From the NCBI RefSeq assembly GCF_900540665.1, contig NZ_UQGV01000018.1, positions 1-28,640 on the forward strand: 28,640 bases of DNA, read 5' to 3'. Below are positions 15,008 through 24,100 of this stretch, piece after piece. The stretch is from an uncultured Catenibacterium sp. GTDB taxonomy: Bacteria > Bacillota_I > Bacilli_A > Erysipelotrichales > Coprobacillaceae. The position numbers were made by a program, and so were the translations under genes. The notes under the pieces are model-generated. The model saw only the letters and a program-made list of their open reading frames with translations. It searched no databases and was not told where the DNA came from. Every line of letters begins with the position of its first letter. Within the stretch, counting starts at the first letter, position 1.

Positions 15008-16714
15008 ATGAATGGTTTACTTTTACTTGGATTAGCAGCCCTTATCCTAGTAGTAGCCTATCTATGTTATGGTCGCTATTTAGTAAAAACTTGGGGTATT
15101 GATCCTAATGCAACAACACCTGCTGTTGCGAAAGAAGATGGCACAGACTATGTACCTACTAATAAATGGTCAGTCTTTGCACATCAGTTCTCATCTATCG
15201 CTGGTGCTGGACCAGTTACTGGACCAGTAATGGCTATGGTATTTGGCTGGTTACCTGCATTCTTATGGGTAGTTATCGGTGGTGTATTCTTCGGTGCTGT
15301 ACAGGATTTCGGTGCACTTTATGCTTCAGTAAAATCTGAAGGTAAGTCAATGGGTCAGATCATCGAAAAGTACATTGGTAGAACTGGTAAGAAATTATTC
15401 TTCTTATTCTGCTGGGTCTTCACATTAATCGTTATTGCTGCATTTGCAGATATGGTTGCTGGAACATTCAATGGTTTCAGTGCTGAAGGAGCTAAGCTTG
15501 CACCTAATGCCAGTGCTGCTTCTATCTCTATTCTTTATGTATTTGTTGCTATGGCATTTGGTTTGTTATTACGTAAGGTTAACTTAGAAGGTTGGCCAAA
15601 AGTTGTACTTGGAATTGTCTTAATCGTTGCAATGCTTGCAGTTGGTATCAAATTCCCAGTATATGCAACTAAAACAACTTGGATCTATTTAGTATTCATT
15701 TATATTTTCTTTGCATCTGTTACACCAATGTGGTTATTAAAAGGTCCACGTGATTACTTAACTACATTCTTATTCATCGGTATGATTGCCGCTGCAGTTG
15801 TTGGTGTATTCTTAAGTAATCCAACTGTTACTGTACCAGCATTCACTGGATTTAAATCAGCAACAGGAAGCTACTTATTCCCAACACTATTTGTAACAAT
15901 CGCTTGTGGTGCCGTATCTGGTTTCCATTCTCTTGTATCTTCTGAAACATCTTCTAAGATGGTCAAGAATGAAAAAGATATGCTTCAGGTTGGTTATGGT
16001 TCAATGTTATTGGAATCATTACTTGCTGTATTAGTTATCGTAATCGTTGGTTCATTACCAAACTTAAAACAGACTGGTGTCTTAGATACAGCTCTTGCTA
16101 ACATGGCTTTAGCTGACACTGCTACACCTTTCACTAAGTTCTCTGCTGGTGTAACTGGCTTAGTGGCACAGTTAGGTTTACCACAGTCTTGGGGTCTTTG
16201 TATTATGACTATGTTCGTTTCAGCACTTGCACTTACTTCATTAGATGCAGTTGCTAGAATCTCACGTATGTCATTCCAGGAATTCTTTGAAGTAGAAGAA
16301 GGAGAAAATCCATCACAGTTAGTATCAGTCTTAACTAATAAATATGTCTCTACACTCATTTCACTCTTCTTTGGCTATTTATTAAGCTTAGGCGGATATG
16401 TTAACATCTGGCCATTATTCGGTTCAGCAAACCAGTTATTAGCTGCAATGGTATTAATCTCACTTGCTGTATTCTTAAAGGTTACTGGAAGAAAAGGTTT
16501 CATGTTATATGTACCAATGGTATTAATGTTCATCGTTACTATGACTGCTTTAGTTCAGGCAATCTACGGTATCTGTATGAAGTTATTCGTAACTGGTGGC
16601 TTCATGATCATGACAGATGGTCTACAGTTAGTCGTTGCCCTATTATTAGTCGCTCTTGGACTTATGATTACTTTCCATTCAACTGGTAAGTTAGTTAATT
16701 CAAAAGCTGAATAA
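15008..16714 (+). CDS. cstA: CstA-family carbon starvation / peptide or pyruvate transporter
   Basis: This 568-residue membrane protein has about 15-16 hydrophobic segments. Family signatures are the YGRYLVKTWGID start, HQFSSIAGAGPVTGPVMA, GGVFFGAVQDFGAL, an internal SGFHSLVSSETSSKM loop and a late SLDAVARISRMSFQEF. The length is close to Bacillus CstA (near 600) and shorter than the Escherichia coli protein. Family members import peptides or pyruvate. The gene is alone behind a T-box leader and starts at an ATG with GGGGGAA upstream. Amino-acid-starvation control through the T-box supports a peptide or amino-acid scavenging role here. That inference comes from regulation, not from sequence. 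Confidence 0.92.
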   Translation: MNGLLLLGLAALILVVAYLCYGRYLVKTWGIDPNATTPAVAKEDGTDYVPTNKWSVFAHQFSSIAGAGPVTGPVMAMVFGWLPAFLWVVIGGVFFGAVQDFGALYASVKSEGKSMGQIIEKYIGRTGKKLFFLFCWVFTLIVIAAFADMVAGTFNGFSAEGAKLAPNASAASISILYVFVAMAFGLLLRKVNLEGWPKVVLGIVLIVAMLAVGIKFPVYATKTTWIYLVFIYIFFASVTPMWLLKGPRDYLTTFLFIGMIAAAVVGVFLSNPTVTVPAFTGFKSATGSYLFPTLFVTIACGAVSGFHSLVSSETSSKMVKNEKDMLQVGYGSMLLESLLAVLVIVIVGSLPNLKQTGVLDTALANMALADTATPFTKFSAGVTGLVAQLGLPQSWGLCIMTMFVSALALTSLDAVARISRMSFQEFFEVEEGENPSQLVSVLTNKYVSTLISLFFGYLLSLGGYVNIWPLFGSANQLLAAMVLISLAVFLKVTGRKGFMLYVPMVLMFIVTMTALVQAIYGICMKLFVTGGFMIMTDGLQLVVALLLVALGLMITFHSTGKLVNSKAE

Positions 16715-16724
16715 TCTACATTAT

Positions 16725-16750
16725 AGTCCCTATTTGTAGGGGCTTTTTTT
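16725..16750 (+). terminator. Terminator of the cstA gene
   Basis: AGTCCCTA pairs with TAGGGGCT (one G-U) around TTTG and is followed by T7. From here to 17002 I see only AT-rich sequence with no gene. Confidence 0.85.
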
Positions 16751-17002
16751 CGCGTTCTGAAAATGTTGTAGAGAGTGTAAATCTCGTATGATTATATGTA
16801 ATGTTAAACAAATTAAATATCTTTACACATGTCATGGAATTATAAATCAATTTATATATTTATATAATCGTTACACTTAGGAATAAAACAAATATAGAAC
16901 TATTTTTATCATGAAAATGAGAAAAAAAGCCACTTTGCTAATTGTTAAATTCATAAATAACTATAATTCTATTACATATTAAAAGAAATTTACAAAAGGG
17001 TA

Positions 17003-17031
17003 TTGACGAGGGAAAAAATGTTTTTTACAAT
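17003..17031 (+). promoter_or_regulatory. Promoter of the orphan structured RNA
   Basis: TTGACG (17003-17008), a 17-base spacer and TACAAT (17026-17031) put the start at about 17038, at the first stem of the folded RNA. Confidence 0.65.
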
Positions 17032-17037
17032 AGACCT

Positions 17038-17176
17038 GTGTCTAGAGAGCGGACACAGCAAACTGCCCTATAGCATGCTTTATAACTAGTCATGTAAAGT
17101 ATGTTGGTTCTCTAGAACCGGGGCACTTTGTTTTGTATAGTCAGACGTGATTCTTAGGAGTCATGTCTTTTCTTTT
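17038..17176 (+). ncRNA. Unidentified structured RNA, free-standing or riboswitch-like
   Basis: An RNA of about 140 bases has a promoter, a compact fold and a terminator. P1 is CTGTGTC (17036-17042) with GACACAG (17052-17058). P2 is CAAACTGCCC (17059-17068) with GGGCACTTTG (17121-17130), one mismatch, closing a two-hairpin domain. P3 is GCATGCTTTA (17073-17082) with TAAAGTATGT (17095-17104). P4 is GGTTC (17106-17110) with GAACC (17115-17119). The P1 loop TAGAG can pair with CTCTA of the P4 loop, a kissing or pseudoknot contact. The terminator follows at 17143-17176. I checked it by eye against common riboswitches, 6S, SRP and tmRNA and recognise none. It lies 96 bases before an MFS gene that also has its own promoter, so it may be a riboswitch or an independent RNA. 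Confidence 0.55.
17143..17176 (+). terminator. Terminator of the structured RNA
   Basis: AGACGTGATTC pairs with GAGTCATGTCT (two G-U) around TTAG and is followed by TTTTCTTTT. A 13-base palindrome, TCACAT-A-ATGTGA, follows at 17178-17190. Confidence 0.75.
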
Positions 17177-17218
17177 GTCACATAATGTGATACTTTGTTT
17201 TTCTTTTTTTGAAATTCC

Positions 17219-17248
17219 TTGTAACCCCTTCGATTATTCATATATAAT
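17219..17248 (+). promoter_or_regulatory. Promoter of the MFS gene
   Basis: TTGTAA (17219-17224), an 18-base spacer and TATAAT (17243-17248). The -35 lies in TGTAACCCCT, a 10-mer whose exact reverse complement overlaps the candidate -35 box at 18481. Confidence 0.65.
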
Positions 17249-17272
17249 GTCGTAGGTTATGAGGAGGAATTT

Positions 17273-18430
17273 ATGAAACACTTACAAATGAAATACAATA
17301 GTATTCAGTTCTTATATTGGATCACTAACTGTACGATCTTTGGTTATGTAGCCATCTTCTTACAATATAAGGGACTGTCTAATACAGAAATTGGGATTGT
17401 TACTGCAATGGGAAGTATTGTGATGCTTATACTTTCAGCTAATATTTCTAACTTACCAAATCAATATGAAAAGCTTACACCACATAATGTCATATTAGGT
17501 ATATATGCTATATTATTTGCGTCATTTAGTGCTCTTTATTTTATGACATTACCTAAAGTAGTGGTCATGGTACTTTACATCGCCTTATTATTCTTAGTGA
17601 CATGTGTTGTTCCGTTCCTATCACAGTTCGCAATGGACTATGTCAAGATGGGTCATGATATTAATTTTGGACTTGCAAGAGGACTTGGTTCATTCTCTTA
17701 TGCATCAAGTGCTTTCTTAATGGGGTACTTAGTAGAGTGGCTTGAACCATCTGTAATCTATATCGTATTTATTATTTCAAGTATTCTATTTATTATTAAC
17801 TTGTTGATTCTCCCACACTCTACTATTAAGAATGAATCAACAGAAAAACCAGCCAATCCATTTGGTCTTATTACTAAATATAAGAAGTTCTTCTTCTTTT
17901 TATTAGGATTTGGATTTGCGATTGCGGGTGCTACTTCTTTATCTACTTACTTAATTAATATCGTTAAAAAGCTAGGGGGAGATTCTTCTTTCTATGGTAT
18001 TGCAATATTCTTTATGGCAGCAAGTGAAACACCTTTTATGACAATGACTTATCGCTTGAAAAAGAAGTTCGGTCCTGAAAAGCTTATTGTCTTTGGACTC
18101 ACTATGTATATCTTTAGAAACTTCTTAATAGCTTTAGCACCTAATCTATTAGTCTTATTAATAGGTATGGTATTCCAGGGATGTTCTTATGGATTATTGT
18201 TTGCAACATATACATATTATTGTAATGATGCCTTATCTGAATCAGATCAGATGGCAGGCCAGACTCTTATCACAATGATGGCTAATGGGTTTGGTTTCTG
18301 TTTAGGTAATTACTTTGGTGGTGTCTTACAGGATACATTAGGATTACAAAGCATGCTGATCTTTGCGATGATAGTTACTCTTATTGGGGCGATTATTGGA
18401 GTATGTACTTATAAATTTATGAAAGACTAG
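17273..18430 (+). CDS. MFS transporter (LacY/nucleoside-symporter-like)
   Basis: This 385-residue major facilitator has about 12 membrane segments in two halves, divided by a loop near residues 185-200. The N-terminal QFLYWITNCTIFGYVAIFLQYKGLSNTEIGIV pattern (segment) and the RGLGSFSYASSAFLMGYL stretch resemble the MFS_1_like/PPP group, which includes sugar and nucleoside proton symporters. GAGGAGGAA precedes ATG. The substrate is not determinable. Its position between a structured RNA and an amino-sugar PTS, plus the shared 10-base motif in the promoters, hints at a carbohydrate. A terminator follows at once, so it is a one-gene unit. Confidence 0.82.
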   Translation: MKHLQMKYNSIQFLYWITNCTIFGYVAIFLQYKGLSNTEIGIVTAMGSIVMLILSANISNLPNQYEKLTPHNVILGIYAILFASFSALYFMTLPKVVVMVLYIALLFLVTCVVPFLSQFAMDYVKMGHDINFGLARGLGSFSYASSAFLMGYLVEWLEPSVIYIVFIISSILFIINLLILPHSTIKNESTEKPANPFGLITKYKKFFFFLLGFGFAIAGATSLSTYLINIVKKLGGDSSFYGIAIFFMAASETPFMTMTYRLKKKFGPEKLIVFGLTMYIFRNFLIALAPNLLVLLIGMVFQGCSYGLLFATYTYYCNDALSESDQMAGQTLITMMANGFGFCLGNYFGGVLQDTLGLQSMLIFAMIVTLIGAIIGVCTYKFMKD

Positions 18431-18431
18431 A

Positions 18432-18455
18432 GGAAGAGAAATCTTCCTTTTTTTT
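18432..18455 (+). terminator. Terminator of the MFS gene
   Basis: GGAAGA pairs with TCTTCC around GAAA and is followed by T8. Confidence 0.85.
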
Positions 18456-18480
18456 ACTTTAAAAAAAGGAGCGTTAGGGG

Positions 18481-18540
18481 TTACATAAAGGAATAAAAAT
18501 GATATAATTACCACGTTATGAAAATATAACGCTTTTTTTT
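18481..18540 (+). promoter_or_regulatory. Candidate promoter with hairpin at its start site
   Basis: TTACAT (18481-18486), a 16-base spacer and an extended -10 TGATATAAT (18500-18508). Immediately after is CGTTAT-GAAAAT-ATAACG (18514-18531) followed by CTTTTTTTT. A transcript from this promoter would end after about 25 bases. For read-through RNA from upstream, AGCGTTA (18470-18476) could instead pair with TAACGCT (18527-18533). It may be an attenuator or a simple second terminator. Confidence 0.35.
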
Positions 18541-18597
18541 ATGATTATTATATTTATTCGTTTCTTCTCAAGAAAAAAGTTTTAAGTAATGTGATTT

Positions 18598-18627
18598 TTT
18601 ACAGTTATAGAGGAATAAATGTATAAT
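18598..18627 (+). promoter_or_regulatory. Promoter of the PTS-antiterminator operon
   Basis: TTTACA (18598-18603), an 18-base spacer and TATAAT (18622-18627) preceded by TG. No RAT sequence is present between it and the gene. Confidence 0.6.
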
Positions 18628-18660
18628 AATAGTAGATAGACTACAGAAGAGGGGATCAAG

Positions 18661-20097
18661 TTGAACTTTTTACAGAAATTAGGTAAATCCCTAATGCGTC
18701 CTGTGACAATTTTACCACTGGCTGCATTATTAAAAGGAATTGGCTACTGGATTGATCCCGTGGGATGGGGAGTCAATAATCCATTTGCTGCTTTTTTGAT
18801 TTTATCAGGTGGCGCAGTTATTGATAATCTTCCTATACTATTTGCGATTGCGGTAGCCATAGGAATGACAGATAAGAAGAATATGACGTTATCTCTTGCA
18901 GCTGTCATTGATTATCTGATGATTACTAAAATCTTGTCACCAGAAGGTATTTCACTTATATCAGGTCTCCATGTCAGTGAGATTGCTCTTGCCTTTCAGG
19001 ATACAAATAATGCCTTTATAGGTATTATGGTAGGGTTGATTGTGGCTTATTGTTTTAAGAAGTTTAATCATTTTGGACTTCCAGGGCCTCTTTCATTTTT
19101 TAGTGGTGAAAGATTTATACCTATTATATCAGCTGTTATTACATTGATTTTTGCTGGGGTATTTATCTATGTCTGGCCATTACTTTATGATGCATTTATC
19201 AATTTTGGTACATGGATGTCTCATTTAGGACCACTGAGTGCAGGTCTCTATGGATTTTTCAATAGACTTCTTATCCCAACCGGTCTCCATCATGCATTGA
19301 ATTCAGTATTCTGGTTTAATGTAGCAGGTATTAATGATATAGGTCGCTTCTGGGGTACTGTATCAGGAGGAGTTAAAGGGGTCACAGGTATGTATCAGGC
19401 AGGCTTCTTTCCTGTCATGATGTTTGGCTTACCTTGTGGTGCACTCGCAATCTATCAGTCAGCCGATAAAGAAAATAGAAAAAAGATAGGTGCATTGATG
19501 TTCTCAGCAGCGCTTGCCTCTTTCTTGACAGGTATTACAGAACCATTGGAATTTTCTTTTATGTTTCTAGCACCAAGTCTCTTTATCGCTCATGCTATTA
19601 TGACTGGTATGATGATGTTTATTGCAGCAAGTCTGCACTGGCTGGCAGGATTTAGCTTTTCTGCAGGGCTTCTTGATTATATATTAAGCTTTAAGGCACC
19701 TTGTTCCTATCAGGCGATACATTTGATTCCTTTAGGAATTATATGTGGTGCTCTCTATTATGTAGTATTTAGAAGTATGATTCTTCATTTTGATCTCATG
19801 ACACCAGGACGTATTAAAGAAGAAGCAGAGGAAGTTGTACCAGTTATTTCATTTGATTATGATGATCTGGCTATTTCTTTTGTAGAAGCACTAGGTGGAA
19901 GAAATAATTGTTTATCTGCAGATGCCTGTATTACACGCTTAAGACTGGAAGTTAAGGATATAAGTCTTATTAATAAGGATGAGATTACACGGTTAGGCTT
20001 TGATCATGTAGTAGAAGCAGGAGAACACTATGTTCAGATCCTCGTAGGTACTCATGCACAGTTTATAGCCGATGCGATGAACGATATATTAATGTAA
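18661..20097 (+). CDS. PTS EIICB, N-acetylglucosamine/glucose family
   Basis: This is a 478-residue PTS permease. EIIC (1-385) has the family start FLQKLGKSLMRPVTILPLAALLKGIG, the NRLLIPTGLHHALNSVFWF segment and KGVTGMYQAGFFPVMMFGLPCGALAIY. EIIB (about 398-478) has phosphorylated Cys423 in SADACITRLRLEV. No EIIA is fused. The segments resemble NagE/NagP more than PtsG, so import of N-acetylglucosamine or a related amino sugar as its 6-phosphate is likely, which fits the GH84 glycosidase downstream. The start is TTG with GAGGGG upstream; no ATG precedes the family N-terminus. It is co-transcribed with the antiterminator gene 12 bases downstream, and EIIB would control that protein by phosphorylation. 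Confidence 0.88.
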   Translation: MNFLQKLGKSLMRPVTILPLAALLKGIGYWIDPVGWGVNNPFAAFLILSGGAVIDNLPILFAIAVAIGMTDKKNMTLSLAAVIDYLMITKILSPEGISLISGLHVSEIALAFQDTNNAFIGIMVGLIVAYCFKKFNHFGLPGPLSFFSGERFIPIISAVITLIFAGVFIYVWPLLYDAFINFGTWMSHLGPLSAGLYGFFNRLLIPTGLHHALNSVFWFNVAGINDIGRFWGTVSGGVKGVTGMYQAGFFPVMMFGLPCGALAIYQSADKENRKKIGALMFSAALASFLTGITEPLEFSFMFLAPSLFIAHAIMTGMMMFIAASLHWLAGFSFSAGLLDYILSFKAPCSYQAIHLIPLGIICGALYYVVFRSMILHFDLMTPGRIKEEAEEVVPVISFDYDDLAISFVEALGGRNNCLSADACITRLRLEVKDISLINKDEITRLGFDHVVEAGEHYVQILVGTHAQFIADAMNDILM

Positions 20098-20108
20098 AGG
20101 GGAATATT

Positions 20109-20933
20109 ATGAGAATAATCAAGATCTTCAATAACAATAGTGTTGCTGCTATTTCTCCGGAATTGGGTGACATTATTTTAACGGGTTCAGGAATTGGTTT
20201 TCAAAAGAAAGTAGGGGATTTGGTTGATCCTCATAAAATAGAAAAGACATATCTTTTTAAAGAAGACCCCCATAAAAGATTAGAAAGAGAAGAAGACATC
20301 TCACCAGACTGTTACGAAATCACAAATCAGATTGTCACATATGCCATTAAGAAGCTTAAATCACGCTATTATGGTGAGATCTTCTTGACGATGACAGACC
20401 ATATCTCATTTGCTTTAAAGCGTAAACAGGAAAATATCAGGATTCCTTATGTTGTGCTAGGGGATGTCAGTGTTTTATATAAGGATGAATATGAAATAGG
20501 TCTTTGGGCATTAAGTTATATTAAGAAGAAAACAGGAATTACATTGGATATAGAGGAAGCCAACTATATTGCTCTTCATCTTGTTAACTTCTCGATGGAT
20601 AATAACACTCATAATGCGACTAAAATCATGTGCTTTGTAACAGATATTATTGGTATTATTGAAAATAGTATGAAGGTGACTATTTCTCCTCAATCTTTAA
20701 GCTATGCAAGACTTTCTACTCATCTCAAATACTTAGCTGAACGTATCTTTACAGGACAGGAAATAAACCTTAAAGATACAACAGAAGATATCCGAGAACT
20801 ATTAAAAGAGAATCTAAGATTATCCATGTGTATCAACCGTATTGTAAAACATATTAAAGAAAAATATAAATATGATTTATCACCGGATGAGCAGACGTTC
20901 TTATGTATCCATATTAAACGTATCATGCAATAA
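20109..20933 (+). CDS. BglG/LicT-family transcription antiterminator
   Basis: This 274-residue RNA-binding antiterminator has the exact architecture of LicT. The RNA-binding CAT domain is at 1-55 (IIKIFNNNSVAAI...GSGIGFQKKVGD). PRD1 (about 65-168) has H98 (MTDHISFA) and H157 (IALHLVNF). PRD2 (about 170-274) has H205 (RLSTHLKYLAERI) and H268 (FLCIHIKRI). These match the four regulatory histidines of LicT in spacing. It would be inhibited through PRD1 by the cognate EIIB when sugar is absent, and activated through PRD2 by HPr when preferred sugars are lacking. Its RNA target (RAT) is visible at 20990, upstream of the GH84 gene, and not before the PTS gene. Confidence 0.93.
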   Translation: MRIIKIFNNNSVAAISPELGDIILTGSGIGFQKKVGDLVDPHKIEKTYLFKEDPHKRLEREEDISPDCYEITNQIVTYAIKKLKSRYYGEIFLTMTDHISFALKRKQENIRIPYVVLGDVSVLYKDEYEIGLWALSYIKKKTGITLDIEEANYIALHLVNFSMDNNTHNATKIMCFVTDIIGIIENSMKVTISPQSLSYARLSTHLKYLAERIFTGQEINLKDTTEDIRELLKENLRLSMCINRIVKHIKEKYKYDLSPDEQTFLCIHIKRIMQ

Positions 20934-20937
20934 TTGA

Positions 20938-20951
20938 TGAAAACGCTTGTA
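20938..20951 (+). promoter_or_regulatory. CcpA operator (cre site)
   Basis: TGAAAACGCTTGTA matches the consensus TGWAARCGYTWNCW in 13 of 14 positions. It overlaps the -35 box of the GH84 promoter, so CcpA binding would block initiation when glucose is present. Confidence 0.7.
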
Positions 20952-20975
20952 ATATAAAAAATATACTGCTATACT
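20947..20975 (+). promoter_or_regulatory. Promoter of the GH84 gene
   Basis: TTGTAA (20947-20952), a 17-base spacer and TATACT (20970-20975) place the start near 20982, eight bases before the RAT. Confidence 0.75.
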
Positions 20976-20989
20976 ATTCAAGTAAATGT

Positions 20990-21016
20990 GGATTGTTACT
21001 CTAAGCAGGCAAGACC
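20990..21016 (+). promoter_or_regulatory. Ribonucleic antiterminator (RAT) for the LicT-like protein
   Basis: The 27-base element begins GGATTGTTACT and ends GCAGGCAAGACC, matching the LicT/SacY-type RAT consensus in both conserved halves. Its last four bases (GACC) are the first of the terminator stem, so binding of the antiterminator prevents the hairpin. Confidence 0.92.
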
Positions 21017-21070
21017 AAATAAAGATTATGACACTTTTTTTTGTCATACTTTATTTGGTCTTTATTTTTT
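21013..21070 (+). terminator. RAT-controlled terminator
   Basis: GACCAAATAAAG (21013-21024) pairs perfectly with CTTTATTTGGTC (21049-21060), and inner TATGACA pairs with TGTCATA. A T-rich tail follows at 21061-21070. Confidence 0.92.
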
Positions 21071-21148
21071 GTAAAAATCCATGTTGAATACTCATTTCAT
21101 CAACTAGGAGCATGAAATGAGACAAAATATAAAAGAAAGGAGAACATG

Positions 21149-24100
21149 ATGAAAGGAAAGAAAGTCATTACTTATGCAGTAAGTTTTCTTGTTGCATTAG
21201 GCTGTGTATCTGCTTTTCCAATGACTGTACAGGCAGATACAGGGTATGAAGTCTATCCTAATCCTCACACAATGAGTTATTCAGATGGGGATTATGAAAT
21301 GACGAGTCAGGTTAATGTTGTCTATGAAGATGGTATTGATGCTGATACAAAAGCAAGACTTAATGAAGTTCTTGCATTGAAAGGCATGAATGCAAGTGTT
21401 TCTAGTGAAAAGAAAGCTGGAAAGACAAACATTCTTGTTGGTGTGAAGGGTTCTAAACAATATGTAGATTCACAGTTTGGAACAACTTCAGAAGGTTTAT
21501 TTGATAAACTTGATTCTTATGCTTTAAAGTCAGATAAGGGCACTATTTCTATCTTAGGTAAAGATACAGATGCTGCTTTTTATGGCCTTACAAGCTTATA
21601 TCACATTTTTAAGCAGGTAGAGGGGAAAACAATTAGAAACTTCTCTATTGAAGACTATGCGGATGTTGCAAGCCGTGGATTTATCGAAGGTTACTATGGT
21701 AATCCATGGTCAACAGAAGATCGTTGTAAATTGATGGAATGGGGTGGCTATTATAAGCTTAACTCATATTTCTATGCTCCTAAAGATGATCCAAAGCATA
21801 ATGGTAAGTGGCGTGAACTTTATACTGATCAGGAAATTGAAACAAAGATCAAACCACTTGCTGAGGCTGGAAACAAATCTAAATGCCGTTTCGTATTTGC
21901 CTTACATCCTTATATGAATAACCCAATCCGTTATAACTCTGAAGCAAACTATCAGGCAGACTTAAAGGTTATGCAGGCTAAGTTTAAACAGGTGATCGAT
22001 GCTGGTGTTCGTCAGATTGCAATTCTTGCAGACGATGCGCCTAATGTAGGTGGTGCGAATTATACAAGAACGTTGACAGATATGTCTAACTGGCTTAAAG
22101 AATTACAGCCTTCTTACCCTGGCTTAAAGCTCACATTACCATTCTGTACTCAGGAATATATGGGATGGGGTCAGTCATACTATCGTGATTTCCCTGAAAA
22201 CGTACAGATTATTATGACTGGTGGACGTGTATGGGGTGAAGTTACAAACAACTTTACATCATCATTCACTAATACTGCAGGTCGTGGTCCTTATATGTGG
22301 ATCAACTGGCCATGTACTGATAACTCTAAGAAGCATCTAATCATGGGTGGTTATACAACATTCCTTCATCCTGGTGTTGATCCTTCTAAGATACAGGGTA
22401 TTGTATTAAACCCAATGCAGCAGTCTGAACCAAGTAAGGTTGCCATCTTTGGTAATGCATGTTATTCATGGAATATCTGGCAGACTGAAGAAGAAGCCAA
22501 TAAGTGCTATAATGATTCATTCAAATATGTAGATCATAATGGTTATGAAGAAACTGAAGCATCAACTGCTTTAAGAGAATTATCTAAACATATGATCAAT
22601 CAGAACATGGATAGCAGAGTGACTCGCTTAGAAGAATCTGTTGAATTAAGAGATAAACTTCAAGCATTTAAGACTAAGCTTACTAAGGGTGAAAAGATCT
22701 CTGATGAAGAATTTGATGAAATGATCAATGCCTTCACAGTATTACAGAATGCATCTAAGATTTATCGTGAAAGCGGTAATGAAAGAATCAAGTCTCAGAT
22801 TGTTTACTGGTTAAACTGCTGGGATGATACAACAAATGCGGCTTTAAACTATATTAAAGGTATTCAAGCTGCACAGAATGAAGAAGCCAATGCGACTATC
22901 TGGGATTATTTTTCAGCAGCACAGGCTGCTTTTGAAAAGAGCAAGTCTTATGGTTTCCACTATGTAGATCATTTAGAATATGCTGAAGTAGGTGTACAGC
23001 ATATTGTCCCATTCATTAAGTCACTTGATTCATACTTGTCTGAAATTGCTTCTACAATCGTTAATCCAGATAAGCAGATTGCGAAGTATATCACTAACCG
23101 TGAAGATACTCCAGCTGGTAAAGAAGATAACATCTTTGATGGTAATGCATCTACAGAACTTGTTTACAAGAGCCCTAATAGTATCTTTACAGGTACTTAT
23201 GTAGGTATCAAGTATTCTAAGGCAATTGATGTAAACCACGTGATCTTTAGAGTGGGTGCTAACTCTAACCCTAGAGATACATTCTTAAAAGCAAAAGTAC
23301 AGTATACAACTGATGGTAAGAACTGGACTGATGTCAATGATACAGAATATGACTTACCAAACAATGTAGAATTAACAGACCTTAACCTTAAGGGTGTTAA
23401 GGGTATCCGTATGATTGCGACTGCAGACAAAAGCAATACTTGGTTAGGTGTTAGAGATATCTTAGTAAATCCTACAACTACACCTTCTTCACCTGCAGAT
23501 AAGGGTACTTTATCTCTTACTAAATTAACTTTAAAGGGTGGATCATTAGATAACTTATTAGATGATAATGAATCTAGTTATGCACACTTTGCGGAAAGCC
23601 CATATAAGGGTGGCGAAATCAAGGATTATATCCCTGTTGATGCAGCCGTTACACTTACATTCAACAATCCTAAGAAGCTTGGTACAATCAACTTCTCACA
23701 GGATGGTGGAACAGATAAGTTAACTAAATATGTTTTAGAATACACAGCTGATGGTGAAACTTGGAAGACATTAAAGGAATATGCAGGTGATGCAACTGTT
23801 CATTTAAATGTTGAAGACCAGGATATTACCGCAAAAGCGATTCGTGTAAGAAACCTTGAATTACATCTTTCAAGTAATACAGCAGGTTACTGGTGGAAGT
23901 TAAAGACATTCAACCATACTGATGTAGTCAATGAATATGATGACAAGGCTGTTTATACAAATACAGACTATAAGTTACATTCTAAGAGTACATTAGATCG
24001 TACTGATTTAGTATATAAGAAAGAAATGACTTTAGCACCTAAACAGTATGTAGGTGTGAAGTTATCAAGAGTAAAAGACTTAAAACAGTTAGAACTTGAT

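Noticed and set aside
17178..17190. TCACATAATGTGA palindrome as a CRP-type site
   Set aside because: The half-sites are in the opposite order to CRP (TGTGA-N6-TCACA), and Firmicutes of this type do not use cAMP-CRP control. It could still be an unknown operator.
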